From: Micrasema longulum
Taxonomy: Eukaryota > Arthropoda > Insecta > Trichoptera > Brachycentridae
Direction of reading: 5' to 3'
Assembly: GCA_022494885.1 (NCBI GenBank)
Contig: JAGVSM010001386.1
Span: 310,001-374,000, forward strand
Length of the DNA stretch: 64,000 nucleotides
Shown: positions 11,686 through 22,929 of the stretch, one piece after another
Layout of the letters: each line of letters begins with the position of its first letter
Position numbering within the stretch: the stretch's first letter is position 1
The notes under the pieces: generated by a model
The model's database searches: none
What the model was told of the DNA's origin: nothing
The model's input: only the letters and a program-made list of their open reading frames with translations
Position numbers and translations under genes: made by a program

Positions 11686-12900
11686 ATTAAATAATACAAA
11701 AATACATAATGCGAAAACATAAAAACATCAAGATATATAAAAACCAAATAAGGGTAAAAGTATGGAAGGAAAGCAGATTTGTCAATTTTCGCTAATTGCT
11801 AAAAAAAAATAATGAGGAAGTTCAGTTGTTTTTTGTGTTTTTATTATTTATTAATGGGCTATCAAACTAGCAAATTAACAAAAATATTTATGTTTATGGA
11901 TCGTATTATTTGCGTTCTGATTTTTTTGAGTTTTGAAATTTTGAAATTTTTCCACTCGTGACGTCACAAGTTCCCGTCATTGAGTTTTGCTGAAATGTGA
12001 GTTGACTTCTCGGAAACCGGAAATCTAACACAACACATTCATCGGTTGATTTGAAAGAACTTGTGACGTAGTTTAAAGCAGTTCATTTTTATGAATTTTT
12101 CCACACATTTTCGAGAAACTTCGTTGTTCAATTGAATGCTCTAGTTTTACGCACGTAAAAAAACATTTATTATTTCCAATTTTCCGTGACACTGAATTTT
12201 CTCGCTGAACCAAAAAATCTATCGTATCAAATCTGTTTTTAAAACGGTAACATCCTACGACAATAAAAACTAGGTTTTTCTGAAAGGAAACAATAAATCT
12301 TCACTCGGATAAAATATTAGTCGTGAAAATATGATAAGATTACCAAATATTTTGATACTCACATTTCAAATAAATATTATAGTCGAATACGACAGGAAGA
12401 GCAAACTTGGTAGCGGATTTTCGAGATAAAGGAGAGTTTTTGCGTGAGACTGAAGGAGAGGAATACATTAATCAAAAGAAAATACCGAGAGAATAAAGTA
12501 AATAATAAAATATTTACTTGATATTACTTTTTATCTTCCATCTTCATATTCTCCATTCCTCGTGGAGTCCTTTTATGGGCTACGAGTTTTATAAATTATT
12601 CATTCGACTAGATAACAACTTATGTGTGATTGTGTGGATCTGCATGTATATAGTACGTATAAAGGATGCGTTTTATGTGCCAGGCCGATTTTGTTTGGCC
12701 GCCATTTCGCTTCGGTTGTCATAATGTGTCGGCTCCTGTTTGACAGTTTAGTATGCTAGAGGTGAACTGCGGTTACTCCATATATGATGAAATTAAGTTA
12801 TTACTATGTCGAAATAAAACTTTTTTTCCTGTATTATATGGCAAATAGCATTAACTCCTTATTTCTAAAATAACAAAGAAATTGATTTATTTTGTAACTA
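11686..12900. other. Unassigned stretch, no gene seen
   Basis: It contains mixed AT-rich sequence, with a slightly G+C-richer part around 11950-12070 and 12680-12770. A 68-residue frame at 12518-12724 (+) has no recognisable motif. Confidence 0.35.
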
Positions 12901-12904
12901 CAAA

Positions 12905-13660
12905 TCTAACCACACCGAACCATCACGCCTAGAGGATAGAACGCCATATCACTCTGTCTTCGCATACAGACCTCGCTTTCTCTATATTTATACATCTACT
13001 CATGCGCACACACCGATTATTCCTACTCTTGACATGTCCATCTTTAAGTATTTGATGGACTTGATCGTGCCATGTCTTTATCGGTCTTCCTCGTTTTCTG
13101 CATCTATAAACATTTGCATCGTAGATCCTTTTAGCAGTTCTTTTGCTGTCCATTCGCTCAACATGTCCAAACGATCGCAGCACCCCTTTCTTGATTCTGT
13201 CGATAATGCATGTCTCAGCCTTACACAGTTCACGGATCTCGACATTTGTGCACCTATTATACACCATTTTACCACACATTCCCTGAGGGATCGCATTTCG
13301 AAAGCATTTTACCCACTTACATAATTATTTTTTCAATTTCATACTTCACTCTCATAAATTAGAGTTGAAACTAAAACTTCATTGTAAACTGCTAGTTTTG
13401 CTTCCTGCGATAAACATTTGTTTGTCAAAGTAGATTTCAGTGCATCGTTCACCCTGTTCAAGGCATTCGCCCTCCTTTTAAAATCTTTCAAAGTTTTTCC
13501 ATCCCTAGTGATCATACTTCCAAGATACACAAATTCCTCTACCTGATTCAGAATATCTCTGTTCACACTGATCTCACATTTAGTTAAATTTTCATCCCGT
13601 TTAAAACCATCACTTTCGATATATCAACGTTCACAAGCAAATCGCTTTTCTTGCATACAT
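12905..13660 (-). pseudogene. RTE-like LINE, 3' part, copy 1
   Basis: Two frames (12929-13279 and 13339-13566) give, in order, the thumb segment 'LNQVEEFVYLGSMITRDGK' and the C-terminal segment 'VLRSFGHVERMD', 'RKRGRPIKTWHDQVHQIL'. The same order occurs in the better copy at 16577-17785. A frameshift lies between them at about 13300. The element stops almost directly after the coding end, a very short 3' UTR as is usual for RTE-type LINEs. At its 5' side the copy is joined to an inverted repeat (13661-13706). Confidence 0.8.
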
Positions 13661-13706
13661 GGTTGAGTTACGATACATATCGTAGATTTTGTATCGTAAC
13701 TCAACC
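13661..13706. repeat. Perfect 16 bp inverted repeat at a LINE 5' junction
   Basis: GGTTGAGTTACGATAC (13661-13676) and its exact complement (13691-13706) enclose 14 bases. The left arm splits sequence that is continuous in the related copies (CTTGCATAC..CGTAGACTTTTGT), and the right arm is the flank beyond the LINE. The left arm therefore looks like an inverted copy of the flank placed inside the LINE end. Confidence 0.8.
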
Positions 13707-14984
13707 AACAATTAAACTAAAACAATATCTAACTGTAGGTGCCCATGATATCCTTGCTCAGATAAACTTTAATGTACCGCACCGTAACTTGCGTACCAAT
13801 GCTGTCGAAGAAAATTGCGTAATGTTTTTTTGTTGCCAAGCAGGTCAAATATATTGTCTGTCGTGTTATTTATTTATTTCAAATATGTTTCTTCTTTCTC
13901 CTGGCTGTATGGTCCATTTACTTGGGGTCAGCTCTCCTAGTTCTCAGTCTAAAGGTCGGACTAGGAGATTTGTTGTTTGGTTTCTGTTTTACAGCCGGTT
14001 GCCACCTCACGCCGAGACAGTAACCCCCCTTGCTAACTGCGGCATAGGATGCCACCGTTGACTATTGTTTGCTGATATCGTCAACCCAACGTTCTGCCCG
14101 ACGCCACTGTTTTCTAACAGCTCATAGCCCAAAGTATGGATTTTTGTGCCTTTTTCACCCGTTCCACCGTACTGATCTCCATCATCACACCCGTTGAGGT
14201 CTTCATCCGCAGCCCTGGGCAAGGGATTGCGTTACACCCCGCAATAATGAGTCATTGCCCGAACTTAGCCTTCTAAAAACTTCAGTCTACTGAAGAGAAA
14301 AGTGCCCACCCCCACGACGTGGCCGCGTTGAATGAGAATCACTTCAGCTTTCCCACCATATAACCCACACCGCATCTGATGACATAAATCTCCTTGGCGG
14401 TGTCCTTTTACTCGGAAAAGTTGCTCATTGCTAAACGAGAAAAACTGCCCGAAGAAGATCTCTGTAATCTTGTGGCCTTTGCATTTTTGATCTGAAAGAA
14501 GGTAATCCAGAAGTACATGATATGCACTTCATTGGATTGAGAAAAGATGGAAATGAATTTTTCACTGACAGGAATTAAATTGATTGGATATGATCAATTC
14601 GCCGAAATGATAAAAAAACTTTATAAAAACCTTGAACTTTAATTTAGAAGCTACCAGATCTGTATATCTGACAGGACCTATAACAGAGCTTTGGTCAGTA
14701 GAAGCATAGTAGAGAAGATAGTAGATAATTACTTCAGTGAAACCTAAAAAGGTCACTCAGTCCTCCAGGAACCGGGTTAATGGTCTCGTTTAGGTATGGC
14801 ATGTACATATATGCCCAAAAACCATCGTCCAAAACCAAGGGATTTATTTGAAAAATTCACTAGAAAATATTGATGCAGTGAGACAAAGTATTTGCGAATG
14901 TCCAGACACCTCTCATCGATGTTGTGCACAAAAATTAGTTCGTTGGATAACTATTTACAATAACTTTGCGGAATCACATGATTA
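13707..14984. other. Unassigned stretch with a GC-rich core
   Basis: The part at 13900-14480 is G+C-richer. On the minus strand it gives a 71-residue frame (14007-14222) that resembles no family I can name; a neighbouring frame reads 'RRAERWVDDISKQ', faintly like a LINE C-terminus. A 136-residue plus frame at 13651-14061 begins inside the inverted repeat and has no motif. I treat this as a decayed unknown repeat. Confidence 0.3.
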
Positions 14985-15070
14985 AATATATTTTTAGTGG
15001 AACATTTTGCTTTTACACCACTTGAGTTTTTTTTAAAGCCCTACTTGTTTCGGAAAGCACCACTTAATAA
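14985..15070 (-). mobile_element. Penelope-like element terminus, inverted (family G)
   Basis: The complement reads GCTTTCCGAAACAAGT followed by a TTTAAA-rich stretch and CTCAAGTGGTGTAA. This matches the terminus at 16020-16095 in opposite orientation; 15 bases (15047-15061 and its complement) are exact. PLE ends are known to occur in inverted as well as direct arrangement. Confidence 0.55.
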
Positions 15071-15224
15071 TGGTAGAGTTGATAAATCTTTTAGCAAATT
15101 TTTTTGTACTGGCTTGGTAACTAAAAAAACCACTTTACTATTGATTTCACATATTCAACCTACGAATTGAATAAAAAATAATTTTGGGCAAAAATCAGAT
15201 ACCTAAAAATTAAAAATAGACATT

Positions 15225-15480
15225 TTAAATAAAAGTGATCCAATGTGGAGATTGTAACCATGGGTACATCGGGCACACTGTGAGAAATTTAAATATTAGA
15301 ATGAAAGAACATTTCCAAGCCCTTACATCGAATACCTTTTCAGCATTCGCCAATCATATAATGGAATCGAACCATTTTTTTTATTCATATGAAATCAAAC
15401 TTTTTCATTATATAAAAGTAAAGGCCAAACAGTGAATAGCTTTGAAAATCTAGAAATACAAAAAAAATATATTCGGGAAA
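15225..15480 (+). pseudogene. Penelope-like element GIY-YIG endonuclease remnant
   Basis: The frame at 15235-15435 reads 'IQCGDCNHGYIGHTVRNLNI', then 'RMKEHFQAL', 'SAFANHIMES' and 'NHFFYSYEIKLFHYI'. The paired Cys, the GYIG half of GIY-YIG, the Arg-rich helix and the 'E..H' pattern are those of the C-terminal GIY-YIG nuclease of Penelope-like retroelements. In those elements it nicks target DNA for priming. The conserved Gln/Tyr-Arg lead-in lies before the Met in broken sequence. The next frame (15432-15635) overlaps by a few bases and continues 'FENLEIQKKYIREKH', the expected domain end, which shows a frameshift near 15425. The RT part upstream is missing. Confidence 0.75.
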
Positions 15481-16019
15481 AACATACGGTAAAAATATTA
15501 TATTTAAAAATCCCTCACCCTTACTTACAATATTTCCGTCATATAAACCTGCCCCTCCTTTATCAGCTTCTCCCTCTCCTGTCAGTACCTAGATTTTTAT
15601 TTCTGTATATTTGTTTGGTCCAATTCATAACCTAATCTGTACCTACCTACCAGTCCTTCTTATTTCCTAACGCACTCCATGTAACAATAATTCTACGCGT
15701 GAGTGCCGGAAAATACATTATAGTTTGAGTACTAATCTCACATCAAACCAGTGAAGTGCTCAACTAATCTTTCTTTAAGTGAGCTGTGCCTGCGTCTTTT
15801 AAGACCTCCAGCTGCATACAATCTGTGCCAGCGTCTCACAACCAATAGCTTTACCAGGGTTCCAGCACTTAACACCCCTCATCATCAGCAGGTTAGTGGA
15901 GTTACGCTACCCTCCTTCCTAACAATACAGTCCACTTACAAATTTTCCTCCTCCTTGGACGAGGTATTCTTCACACCTCGTCTACTTCTCATCAATATTA
16001 ATGTTTAGTTTATAATGAC

Positions 16020-16095
16020 ACCTGTGGATCTGCGCTTTCCGAAACAAGTGGTACTTTTAAATAAACTGAAGTGGTCTAAGAAGAAAGCGTTTTAT
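16020..16095 (+). mobile_element. Penelope-like element 3' terminus (family G)
   Basis: GCGCTTTCCGAAACAAGTGG, a TTTTAAATAAA stretch and TGAAGTGGTCTAAG follow the GIY-YIG remnant by about 550 bases on the same strand. This is the expected place for the PLE end. The same sequence is found inverted at 14985-15070. Text between the two (15480-16010) is 3' UTR; its frame at 15751-16008 has no motif. Confidence 0.55.
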
Positions 16096-16119
16096 AAATT
16101 GTATATTTAGGGTCGTACC

Positions 16120-16325
16120 ACGACACACACAGCTCATGCGACGATGCGAATTTCCGAAGAAACTTTCCCGGCCAAATAATGTCAAAAGATGGTGATATCA
16201 ACTAGCCCCAACGATCCTCTGGCTTGACCACCCCCGATCGTTTTCTATGAGGGATCATAATGGAAAAAGTGTACACCAACAAATCAATGACAATTCCGAT
16301 GTTTAAATACAAAATCTGAAAGAAA
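16120..16325 (+). pseudogene. Tc1/mariner-group transposase C-terminal remnant
   Basis: One plus frame, interrupted by several stops, reads 'NFPGQIMSKDGDIN', 'RSSGLTTPDRFL', 'GIIMEKVYTNKSMTIP' and 'KKIAKIT'. These match in order the end of IS630/Tc1/mariner-group transposases: the '...WPPRSPDLTPxDFFLWG' block that carries the last catalytic acidic residue, then the '..VY..KP.T' helix. Here the Trp-Pro-Pro is lost and the Asp before the Phe-Phe equivalent is retained in 'PDRFL'. No TIRs were found. I cannot assign the subfamily. Confidence 0.6.
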
Positions 16326-16576
16326 ATTGCAAAAATAACACCATGGCTGGTATTCTGAATTAAATGCGTTTTTTACGCTCCCTTTTGTGTCCAGAATACC
16401 ACCCCGAGGCCGCGATTGTAAATGATATTTTCATCGCTACATATTGAGACGGTATAAAGTACCATCGATATTTATGTGCGAAAATGTGTTTATTTGTACA
16501 AAAAATTCTAAACATCTTCTTCGGTAATCTGTAAATGAACAGGTTTAGAAAAAAAAATGTAAACAACAACAACAAC

Positions 16577-17785
16577 AAACCATCACGCCGTTTCCCCGTA
16601 GGGGTAGGCAGAGAGGATAGAACGCCATAACACTCTATCTTGGCATACAGACCTCGCTTCCTCTACATTCATACATCTTCTTATGCACGCACGCCGATTA
16701 TTCCTGCTTTTGACATGTCCATCTTCAAGTATTTGATGGACTTGATCGTGCCATGTCTTTCTCGGTCTTCCTCGTTTTCTGCATCCATCAACATTTGCAT
16801 CGTAGATCCTTTTAGTCGTTCTTTCGCTGTCCATTCGCTCTACATGTCCAAACCAACGCAGCACCCCTTTCTTAATTCTGTCAATAATGCATGTCTCAGC
16901 CTTACACACTTCACGGATCTCGACATTTGTGCACCTATCATACATCGTTTTACCACACATTTGCCTGAGGGATCGCATTTCGACAGCATTCAACCTACTT
17001 TCATCATTATTTTTCTAATTCCATACTTCGCTCCCATAAATTAGAGTTGGAACTAGAACTCCGTTGTGAACTGCTAGTTTAGCCTCCTGCGATAAACATT
17101 TGTTTGCCAAAGTAGATTCTAGTGCACCGTTCACCCTGTTCCCGGCACTCACCTTCCTTTCAATATCTTTATCGGCCTTTCCGTCCCTAGTAAACATACT
17201 TCCCAGGTACACAAACTCTTCTACCTGATTCAGAATATCTCCGTTCACGCTGATCTCACATTTAGTTATATTTTCATCCCTTTCAAAACCATCACTTTCG
17301 ATTTATCAACATTCATAAGCAAATCGCTTTTCTTGCATACCTCGTAGACTTTTGTTACCAAGAATTGAAGGTCTTCTTTGCTGCTAGCAAGAAGCACGGC
17401 ATCATCCGCATACAGAAGACAGTTAACAGTTATACCATTCATTTTTGCTCCCATTCTTAAATCTTTCAGTTCTTTCATACAGTTATCGATGTATATGTTA
17501 AACAACCATGGTGACATTACACATCCCTGTTTGACTCCTTTCGGAATATTAAACCACGATGTGAATGACCCATTCACCTTCACACATGCTGTGCTGTCCT
17601 TATACAGTGACGCAATAGCCCTTGTCAGGTTACCATTTACTCCATACTCCGATAAAACCTTCCACAATTTCTCTACGTCAACTCTATCAAATGCCTTTTG
17701 CAGATCGACAAATGCGCAGAAAAGTTTCTGATGTTTAGCCAGGAACTTTTCTGTCATATTTCGCAGAGCAAATATAATGTAAACG
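16577..17785 (-). pseudogene. RTE-like LINE, RT core to 3' end, copy 2
   Basis: This is the best copy of its family. The frame 17266-17883 holds 'FCAFVDLQKAFDRVD' (RT motif A), 'IPKGVKQGCVMSPWLFNIYI' and the catalytic 'LLYADDAVLLAS', then 'LLMNVDKSKVMVLKG'. The frame 17015-17248 gives 'VEEFVYLGSMFTRDGK'. The frame 16583-16993 gives 'MRSLRQMCGKTMYDRCTNV', 'VLRWFGHVERMDSERTTK', 'RKRGRPRKTWHDQVHQILED' and ends '...SAYPYGETA'. The coding end is followed within about 20 bases by a GTT-repeat tail (16563-16577 on the plus strand as AAC repeats). A very short 3' UTR plus a trinucleotide tail fits RTE-type LINEs. The 5' end is cut near 17785. Two frameshifts separate the three frames. Clade assignment is inference; the retrotransposon nature is clear. 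Confidence 0.88.
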
Positions 17786-18267
17786 TATCCTGTTTTTCGT
17801 ACAAAAAACTTTATTTTACTTTGTAGATAAAACTTAAGATAAATTATAACTTCCTGATAGCATACAAGCTCTAAAGTCTCCAAAAAAATAATTAAAAATA
17901 TGCCTTAAAGAGATAGCATTTTAACCACGGAAAGAGGCGGCCACGTGATTGTTATTTTTTCCAAATAAATTTGTTGCAAAAAAATCAATCAGCAATCAGT
18001 TATGTTTTTAAGAAACATGCCTGGAACATAAAACACATCCTGTATATGACAAACAAAAGCATTTTATTTGATGAAATACTGACGGTGTCAGCGTGTTCTT
18101 TATTTTTTTATATTTAATGTTTATTCTTATCATTAGTTGTTGAATTAGATGTTTTTAAGGCTAACATATTCCAACAGAGATGTTCTCGTATAACGTTTAG
18201 ATAAGGGAACATGAAAGTCTAGACGTTTACACGGCATGTGATCTTCCATTGGCTGCTTGAATTAGCT
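17786..18267. other. AT-rich stretch, no feature seen
   Basis: No repeat family match or coding frame was recognised. Confidence 0.4.
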
Positions 18268-18420
18268 TGTGGTCCTGTGGCTAATATCGTGGGCTCACGG
18301 ATCAAATATCTAAAGGTTCACACCCCGCTCTTACAATTTTCTAATAGCGAATTTTTTACATGTTAAAAATGCCCATCAAAATTAAAATATTTGTGTAAAT
18401 CGTCAGAACTCAAATGTTTC
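18268..18420 (+). mobile_element. SINE family B, copy 2
   Basis: The head CCTGTGGCTAATATCGTGGG and CTCACGGATCAAA is followed by a degenerate B-box and the body CTCTTACAATTTTCTAATAG, ATTTTTTACA and AAAATGCCCATCAAAAT. Head and body order is as in 253-420 and 61068-61220. Confidence 0.65.
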
Positions 18421-18529
18421 TTTTTCAAAACAAAAAATGGTTGTTTTATAAAGCGTGTTACATTTGCCATTTAGCCCATGTTTTTACATCCATATTTCGG
18501 CTTAATCAACATACTATTAATTCTTCTTT

Positions 18530-18960
18530 TCACTCACTTTGTATATCTTTGAACATCCGTATTTCTTTAATTCTTTAATCTGTTGAATACTACACCGTGT
18601 ATGAAGTGAACAGTTTACGGAGATTCCGTTAATGCTTAGACTTTTTTTTTTCTTGAATGTTCTTGATCTCTGTTGTAATATGTTAATGCTAATAACTCCC
18701 TACAGAGTAAATCCCGTACTTGTCTACAAAAATTGGACACATTCAAAACAAAAAAAGGTCGAAGAAGAATAATAAAAATTTAAAAATATTTACTGGCTTT
18801 GCCTCAAACGTATGTAGGTAGAATCAGTATAATCTCACCCGCATCAATAAAGGTTTCAACAAATGAAAAATTCAAGAAAAAAGTAATATTGGTTAAAGAG
18901 CTGAAACCTTTATTGTTGTGAAGAGTTTTATCTGATTTTAGAATTATTTCACATACTAGC
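18530..18960. repeat. Family C repeat, copy with inverted halves
   Basis: Text such as GTTGTAATATGTTAATGCTA, ATAACTCCCTACAGAG and CTTGTCTACAAAAATTGGAC (18665-18740) is shared with many places in the window. At 18835-18870 and 18895-18930 the strings CGCATCAATAAAGGTTTC and GAAACCTTTATTG face each other, so this copy contains both orientations. Confidence 0.6.
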
Positions 18961-19020
18961 CAACGCCTAAAAAGTAAAAATTAACTTCACTCAAATCAAC
19001 AAATAGAAGAATAGAAGAAA

Positions 19021-19485
19021 TATATTTATTGTATTTTTGTATGTGCATATATATTATGTATGTATGTGTGTATATATATGTATATGTATGTATATATGTG
19101 TACATATGTATGTATGTGTATATGTATGTATGTAGTATGTATGCTATATATATTTATATTTAATTTTATTTTTACATTTTATGTAAACTGTACTTTTTTT
19201 TCTTTTCTTTTCTTTTGGGCTATAACTGTTTTTCTATTTCTTCAATATTATTTTTATTTAAAGGAAACATATTTAAAAACCATATTTGCTGCAACAAATC
19301 GGTTTCTTAGAACAGGCATTTTCCCATATAGGAACCGATTGCAACATTAGGCATACTAATATTTCTGGCTTGCCGGCCCTTTATATACTGAGCCTACTCC
19401 TAGTACAAGCAGAATTTGCCAATGTGTTTTTTGTGCCATTGTTGTAACAATGTATGTATAAACTAATAAATAAAAAAAAAATAAA
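19021..19485 (+). mobile_element. LINE family J 3' UTR, 5'-truncated copy
   Basis: It is nearly identical to 25387-25850. It starts with a GTATGTATATATG-rich simple block (19040-19150), then GGGCTATAACTGTTTTTCT, AACAAATCGGTTTCTTAGAA, ATAGGAACCGATTG and ACAAGCAGAATTTGCCA, and ends in CTAATAAATAAAAAAAAA. The partner at 24990 has coding text upstream, so this is a LINE 3' UTR. The frame at 19060-19350 is not coding. Confidence 0.7.
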
Positions 19486-19499
19486 AATAAAATTTAAAA

Positions 19500-19700
19500 A
19501 AATGGATGTATAAACAAAGGCAAAATAGTAAATGTTATAGAGTGTGTAAAATGGTCACTTAAACCAGTTAATCACAGGTCACAAACTCTGTAAATACGTA
19601 GACTTCCATATTCCTTCTCTAAAATAATCTCCATCTCTGTTGTGATTTGTAAAATTTTAAAAGATTCGTTTTTACTCCCCTGCAAAATTGGACATACTCG
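19500..19700 (+). repeat. Family C repeat copy
   Basis: ATGTTATAGAGTGTGTAAAA, TGGTCACTTAAACCAGTTAA, CACAGGTCACAAACTC and TGTAAATACGTAGACTTCCA follow the family C order. It adjoins the LINE J tail. Confidence 0.65.
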
Positions 19701-20128
19701 TACTAAAGAGTGCTTCTGGGTACTTAAACATGTAAAAAATATAAATATTCACGCAGATGCTTATCTTCTGAAATATTGGCTATATTTCAATAGCTGGCCC
19801 AAAGTCTGGTTAAGTGAAAAAAATAAAAATTTGATTTGAATATAAAATTTTATGTGGCAGCCATTGTAGATTTTATTTGAAATTTCATCCAAAATTCGTA
19901 GAACGGCCTGGGGTCGCTAATGGAACTATGATCGGGAGAGGGTGTTACTTAGAGTAACCCTTTCGGTTACCGGGAAGGGATGATGGAGACCTACGAAAAT
20001 ATTTAATTTCGATCGTAGAATGAAATTTCACCCTAAATAGTCTCCACGGAAAGCTTTAAAGAGGGTCTAGTACTTTGGTCCAACAATGATAGAATAACAA
20101 GTGACGAGTTTTAAAACTAATTTTTTGA
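19701..20128. other. Unassigned stretch
   Basis: A 65-residue frame at 19642-19839 (+) overlaps the end of family C and has no motif. A somewhat G+C-richer part at 19895-20080 (CGGTTACCGGGAAGGGATG) was not recognised. Confidence 0.35.
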
Positions 20129-20130
20129 TA

Positions 20131-20683
20131 TTAGGTGTTAACATAAATTTTGACCGTTTTTTTCCGAATTTCCAAATGAGCACCTACATCAAAACAAAAT
20201 GGTAAAAATCATTTAGATGAAAATTTTCTGCTTTACATGATTTTTTATTATTTTTTTTATTATAACAAGCCTTCTAAATGGAATGTAAAGAAAAAAAAAA
20301 GTATTTTTGACACTTTTTTCTGTTCGCGTTCAATAGGGAATAAAGCTGCTAAAATTGCTCGCGATGTTTTTGTAGTGTAGGGTGAAGATGCTATAATGGA
20401 AACGACAGCTTGATTTTTTAGGACGATTTAAGATGGCGAGACCGCCTGCAGACGCAGTCATGTGATTGCAATTCATCGGCTCAGCCAACTCTATGGTGAT
20501 TTTAAAGGGATCTTCAAGAATATTATGGTTTAAGCGGTCTTATTGAAGTTCACTGGTCGTGCGGGACGTCACGCGTTTTTTGTATATAAATTACTGTGAG
20601 TGAAACGCAAACACAATAGCTTGTACAGCAGAAAACATTTTGTTATGATTTTGGTGCTCATTTCAAAATTTGTTAACACCTAA
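20131..20683 (+). mobile_element. mariner element, internally deleted, intact TIRs
   Basis: The ends are inverted: TTAGGTGTTAACATAAATTT at 20131 and its near complement ending GTTAACACCTAA at 20683, each continuing into AATGAGCACC and a CAAAACAAAATG-like string. TA flanks both sides (20129-20130 and 20684-20685), the expected mariner target duplication. Inside is a broken transposase start with 'FCSRSIGNKAAKIARDVF' and 'GEDAI', and further degenerate frame text to about 20560. At 553 bases it is less than half of the usual mariner length of about 1.3 kb, so the catalytic core has been lost. Confidence 0.8.
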
Positions 20684-20734
20684 TAAATATTTTTATTTTT
20701 GATCGCCAATTAACAAGGTTGTATATTTTCATAT

Positions 20735-20800
20735 TTTTATCATCATTATTATCAATTCTCTATCCGCACTCAGTGGTGCATACAGCACATCATTTGAACA
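20735..20800 (-). mobile_element. SINE family A 3' end fragment
   Basis: On the plus strand CATCATTATTATC, then CTATCCGCACTCAGTGGTGC and ATACAGCACATC are the complement of the family A 3' end (CACCATTAGG...GGGAATGATGATG). Confidence 0.55.
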
Positions 20801-21009
20801 CTAGTATATCGATCATTTGTTATATTGTAATCTCATTATCATCACTCCTTATTTCGCATTATTTATAAAATATAAGACCTAAGCCAATTATGTCGGTCAT
20901 ATAAAGAAACACGTATACAAGAAACTGAACAAAAGAACAAAAAACTATTTAGCAAAGGCAAACAACGGCAATAAAATAATGGTATGGAAATAAAAAAATG
21001 ATAAAAATA

Positions 21010-21450
21010 AATGGAAATGTTCTTCATATCTGTTGTAATATGTTAATATTAACCGCTTTCCAGGGAGTTGAATCCAGTCCTTGTCTACAAAAATTTTTAT
21101 TCAAAATATTGTTGATAAATTCATCTGGTTCATGAAGAAGTATAGAAATTGTAAAAATAAGATATACAGGCATAGTCTAGTATGTAGGTAGGTGAAATAA
21201 TTCAATTAGATGAATCTCACCCGCATAAATAAAGGTTTCTGCTCTTTTACTTCACAAACATCAACAGATGAAAGAATTGAAGGCATGTTCAAATATGAGC
21301 AGAATGGTGAATGTTACCCGGTGTGTAAAATGGCCACTTAAACTAACCAATGACAGGTCATAAGCCTTGTATATGCCTAGACTTCTATATTACCTTCTTT
21401 AAAATGTTTCTCATTTCAGTTGTAATATGTTAATGGTAAACAGTATGTTA
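21010..21450 (+). repeat. Family C repeat, two adjoining parts
   Basis: The block 21015-21110 (CTGTTGTAATATGTTAATAT, TGAATCCAGTCCTTGTCTAC) is followed by 21180-21450 with TAATTCAATTAGATGAATCT, CACCCGCATAAATAAAGGTT, GAATGGTGAATGTTAC, GTGTAAAATGGCCACTTAAA and CCTAGACTTCTATATTACC. The same junction order occurs at 41200-41820. Confidence 0.65.
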
Positions 21451-22240
21451 AAAAACACAATCATAATAAATAATTAAGACTTCGAGCAAACCTTTGCCAA
21501 TCCATCTTCATCGGACTTTGTATTAATGGCGAAGAGATCCAAGAAAATCCAATCACCAAAAATTCTAAGCAATGTGACGAATTTACTAATCTACACATTC
21601 AGATATTGGGGTATTAAAACAAAAGTGCCTCTAAGAAGATTTGATCAATAGCAGAAATAATATCAAAGGCAGCGAATCTCGATTATTTTTTTGTTTCATA
21701 AACGAAGATAATCAGTCATACGTTTTAGGTGTCAGTCAGTTACACTCTTTCATACACGGATTTCTGATAGTAAAATGACTTATTCATGCATACAATGTTT
21801 GGCATGTTGCTGCGCGAGTCTTGCATTCCACGACTACTTTTCCGACTTCCTTGTTAAGGTTCTCTCTACAGGATCTGTCTCTTGGCACCGTTTCTATCGG
21901 AAACCCATTTTTCCACAACCAAACCCCCCCGGTACACTTCCCGGAAGTACAACGGAAGACTTCGAATTAGAATTTTAAATTTGGCGGGTAACAGTGAGTT
22001 CCATGCAATCTCGAGAAGAATGTTTCCATAAACGTTTGCAATTCAGACTTACTTGTTAGTTTAGGCGGGTATTACTTTATTTGCTTTGGGTTCCCGCAAT
22101 GCAAATTTGCGGAATCGCTTTTTATTTGGATAGTTTCTTAAAACATAATTAAGTTACGTCTATATTTATTCAGTTTACTTTTGTGTCAATAAATTGAATT
22201 TAATAGGGAATAAAAAAAATACGATTTGGTTTAAACATAT
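21451..22240. other. Unassigned stretch
   Basis: A possible LINE scrap ('LCINGEEIQENPI' in one plus frame near 21525) is too weak to call. The 67-residue frame 21775-21978 (+) has no recognisable domain. Confidence 0.3.
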
Positions 22241-22244
22241 AACA

Positions 22245-22365
22245 ACAGGAATTTGTTCCGTGTTCGATTCCGGTAAGAGCACGAAAAAATAATGTGATTT
22301 TTCTAAAGCTTGGGTATTTTGCGTTATGTTCAGTGCTGTGTCCTATTGTGGTGCAAAAAAAAACA
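22245..22365 (+). mobile_element. SINE family E, degraded copy
   Basis: GTGTTCGATTCCGGTAAGAG and CACGAAAAAATAATGTG followed by TTTCTAAAGCTTGGGTATTT and GTGCTGTGTCC match in order the SINE at 51240-51415. The A-box part is lost. Confidence 0.5.
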
Positions 22366-22929
22366 CATTTTTTTTATACAGAAACAAACAGTTGACAATG
22401 GTATAATAACAAACAAAAAATACGGTTTAAAGACAGACCAGCAAAAGTTCTAAATAAAAAGTATACATATTAAATTGTGGTTCAACAAAAGGGTGTGTTT
22501 ATGTGTATTTGTATGAGTGTAAGTGTAGAGGTGTGTTTGTGTGTATTTGTGTGGGATTAAGTGTTCAGGTATGTGTAAGTGTGCGCATTATTAAATATCA
22601 AGTAGGATCGTATCGCAGCTAGAAAAATGAGTCTTAATCGTGGAAAGAAAAAATTGCCAAGCGACTTTTAGAACTTTTACAGAAAAGCGATGTTTTTAAT
22701 TAATAAATAATAAATCTCGAGTTTTAATTTTTTATTTAATTTATATAACAAGCGCGTCAAAATAACAAGAATTTAAGGGTTTATTTAATATAAAAAATAA
22801 GTAAAAGAATTTTGTTTTTAACTAATTATTTATTTTTACAGTAAATACTACATGTAGAGTTAATAAAATCAAGTCTTTTTTTCCTAAACCTTTTTTTTTC
22901 CTAAAAGGGTTGTAATTTAAGATGAATAT
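22366..22929. other. AT-rich stretch with GT-rich simple sequence
   Basis: A GTGTGT/TGTATTTG-rich low-complexity run lies at 22490-22585. No coding sequence is seen. Confidence 0.45.

Noticed and set aside
13651..14061. 136-residue open frame
   Set aside because: Begins inside a LINE-junction palindrome and runs through unrelated repeat DNA.
17378..17731. 117-residue plus-strand frame
   Set aside because: Shadow of the RTE-like RT coding sequence on the minus strand.
19060..19350. 96-residue frame as a gene
   Set aside because: Lies in a LINE 3' UTR; the near-identical copy at 25401 has a different frame end.
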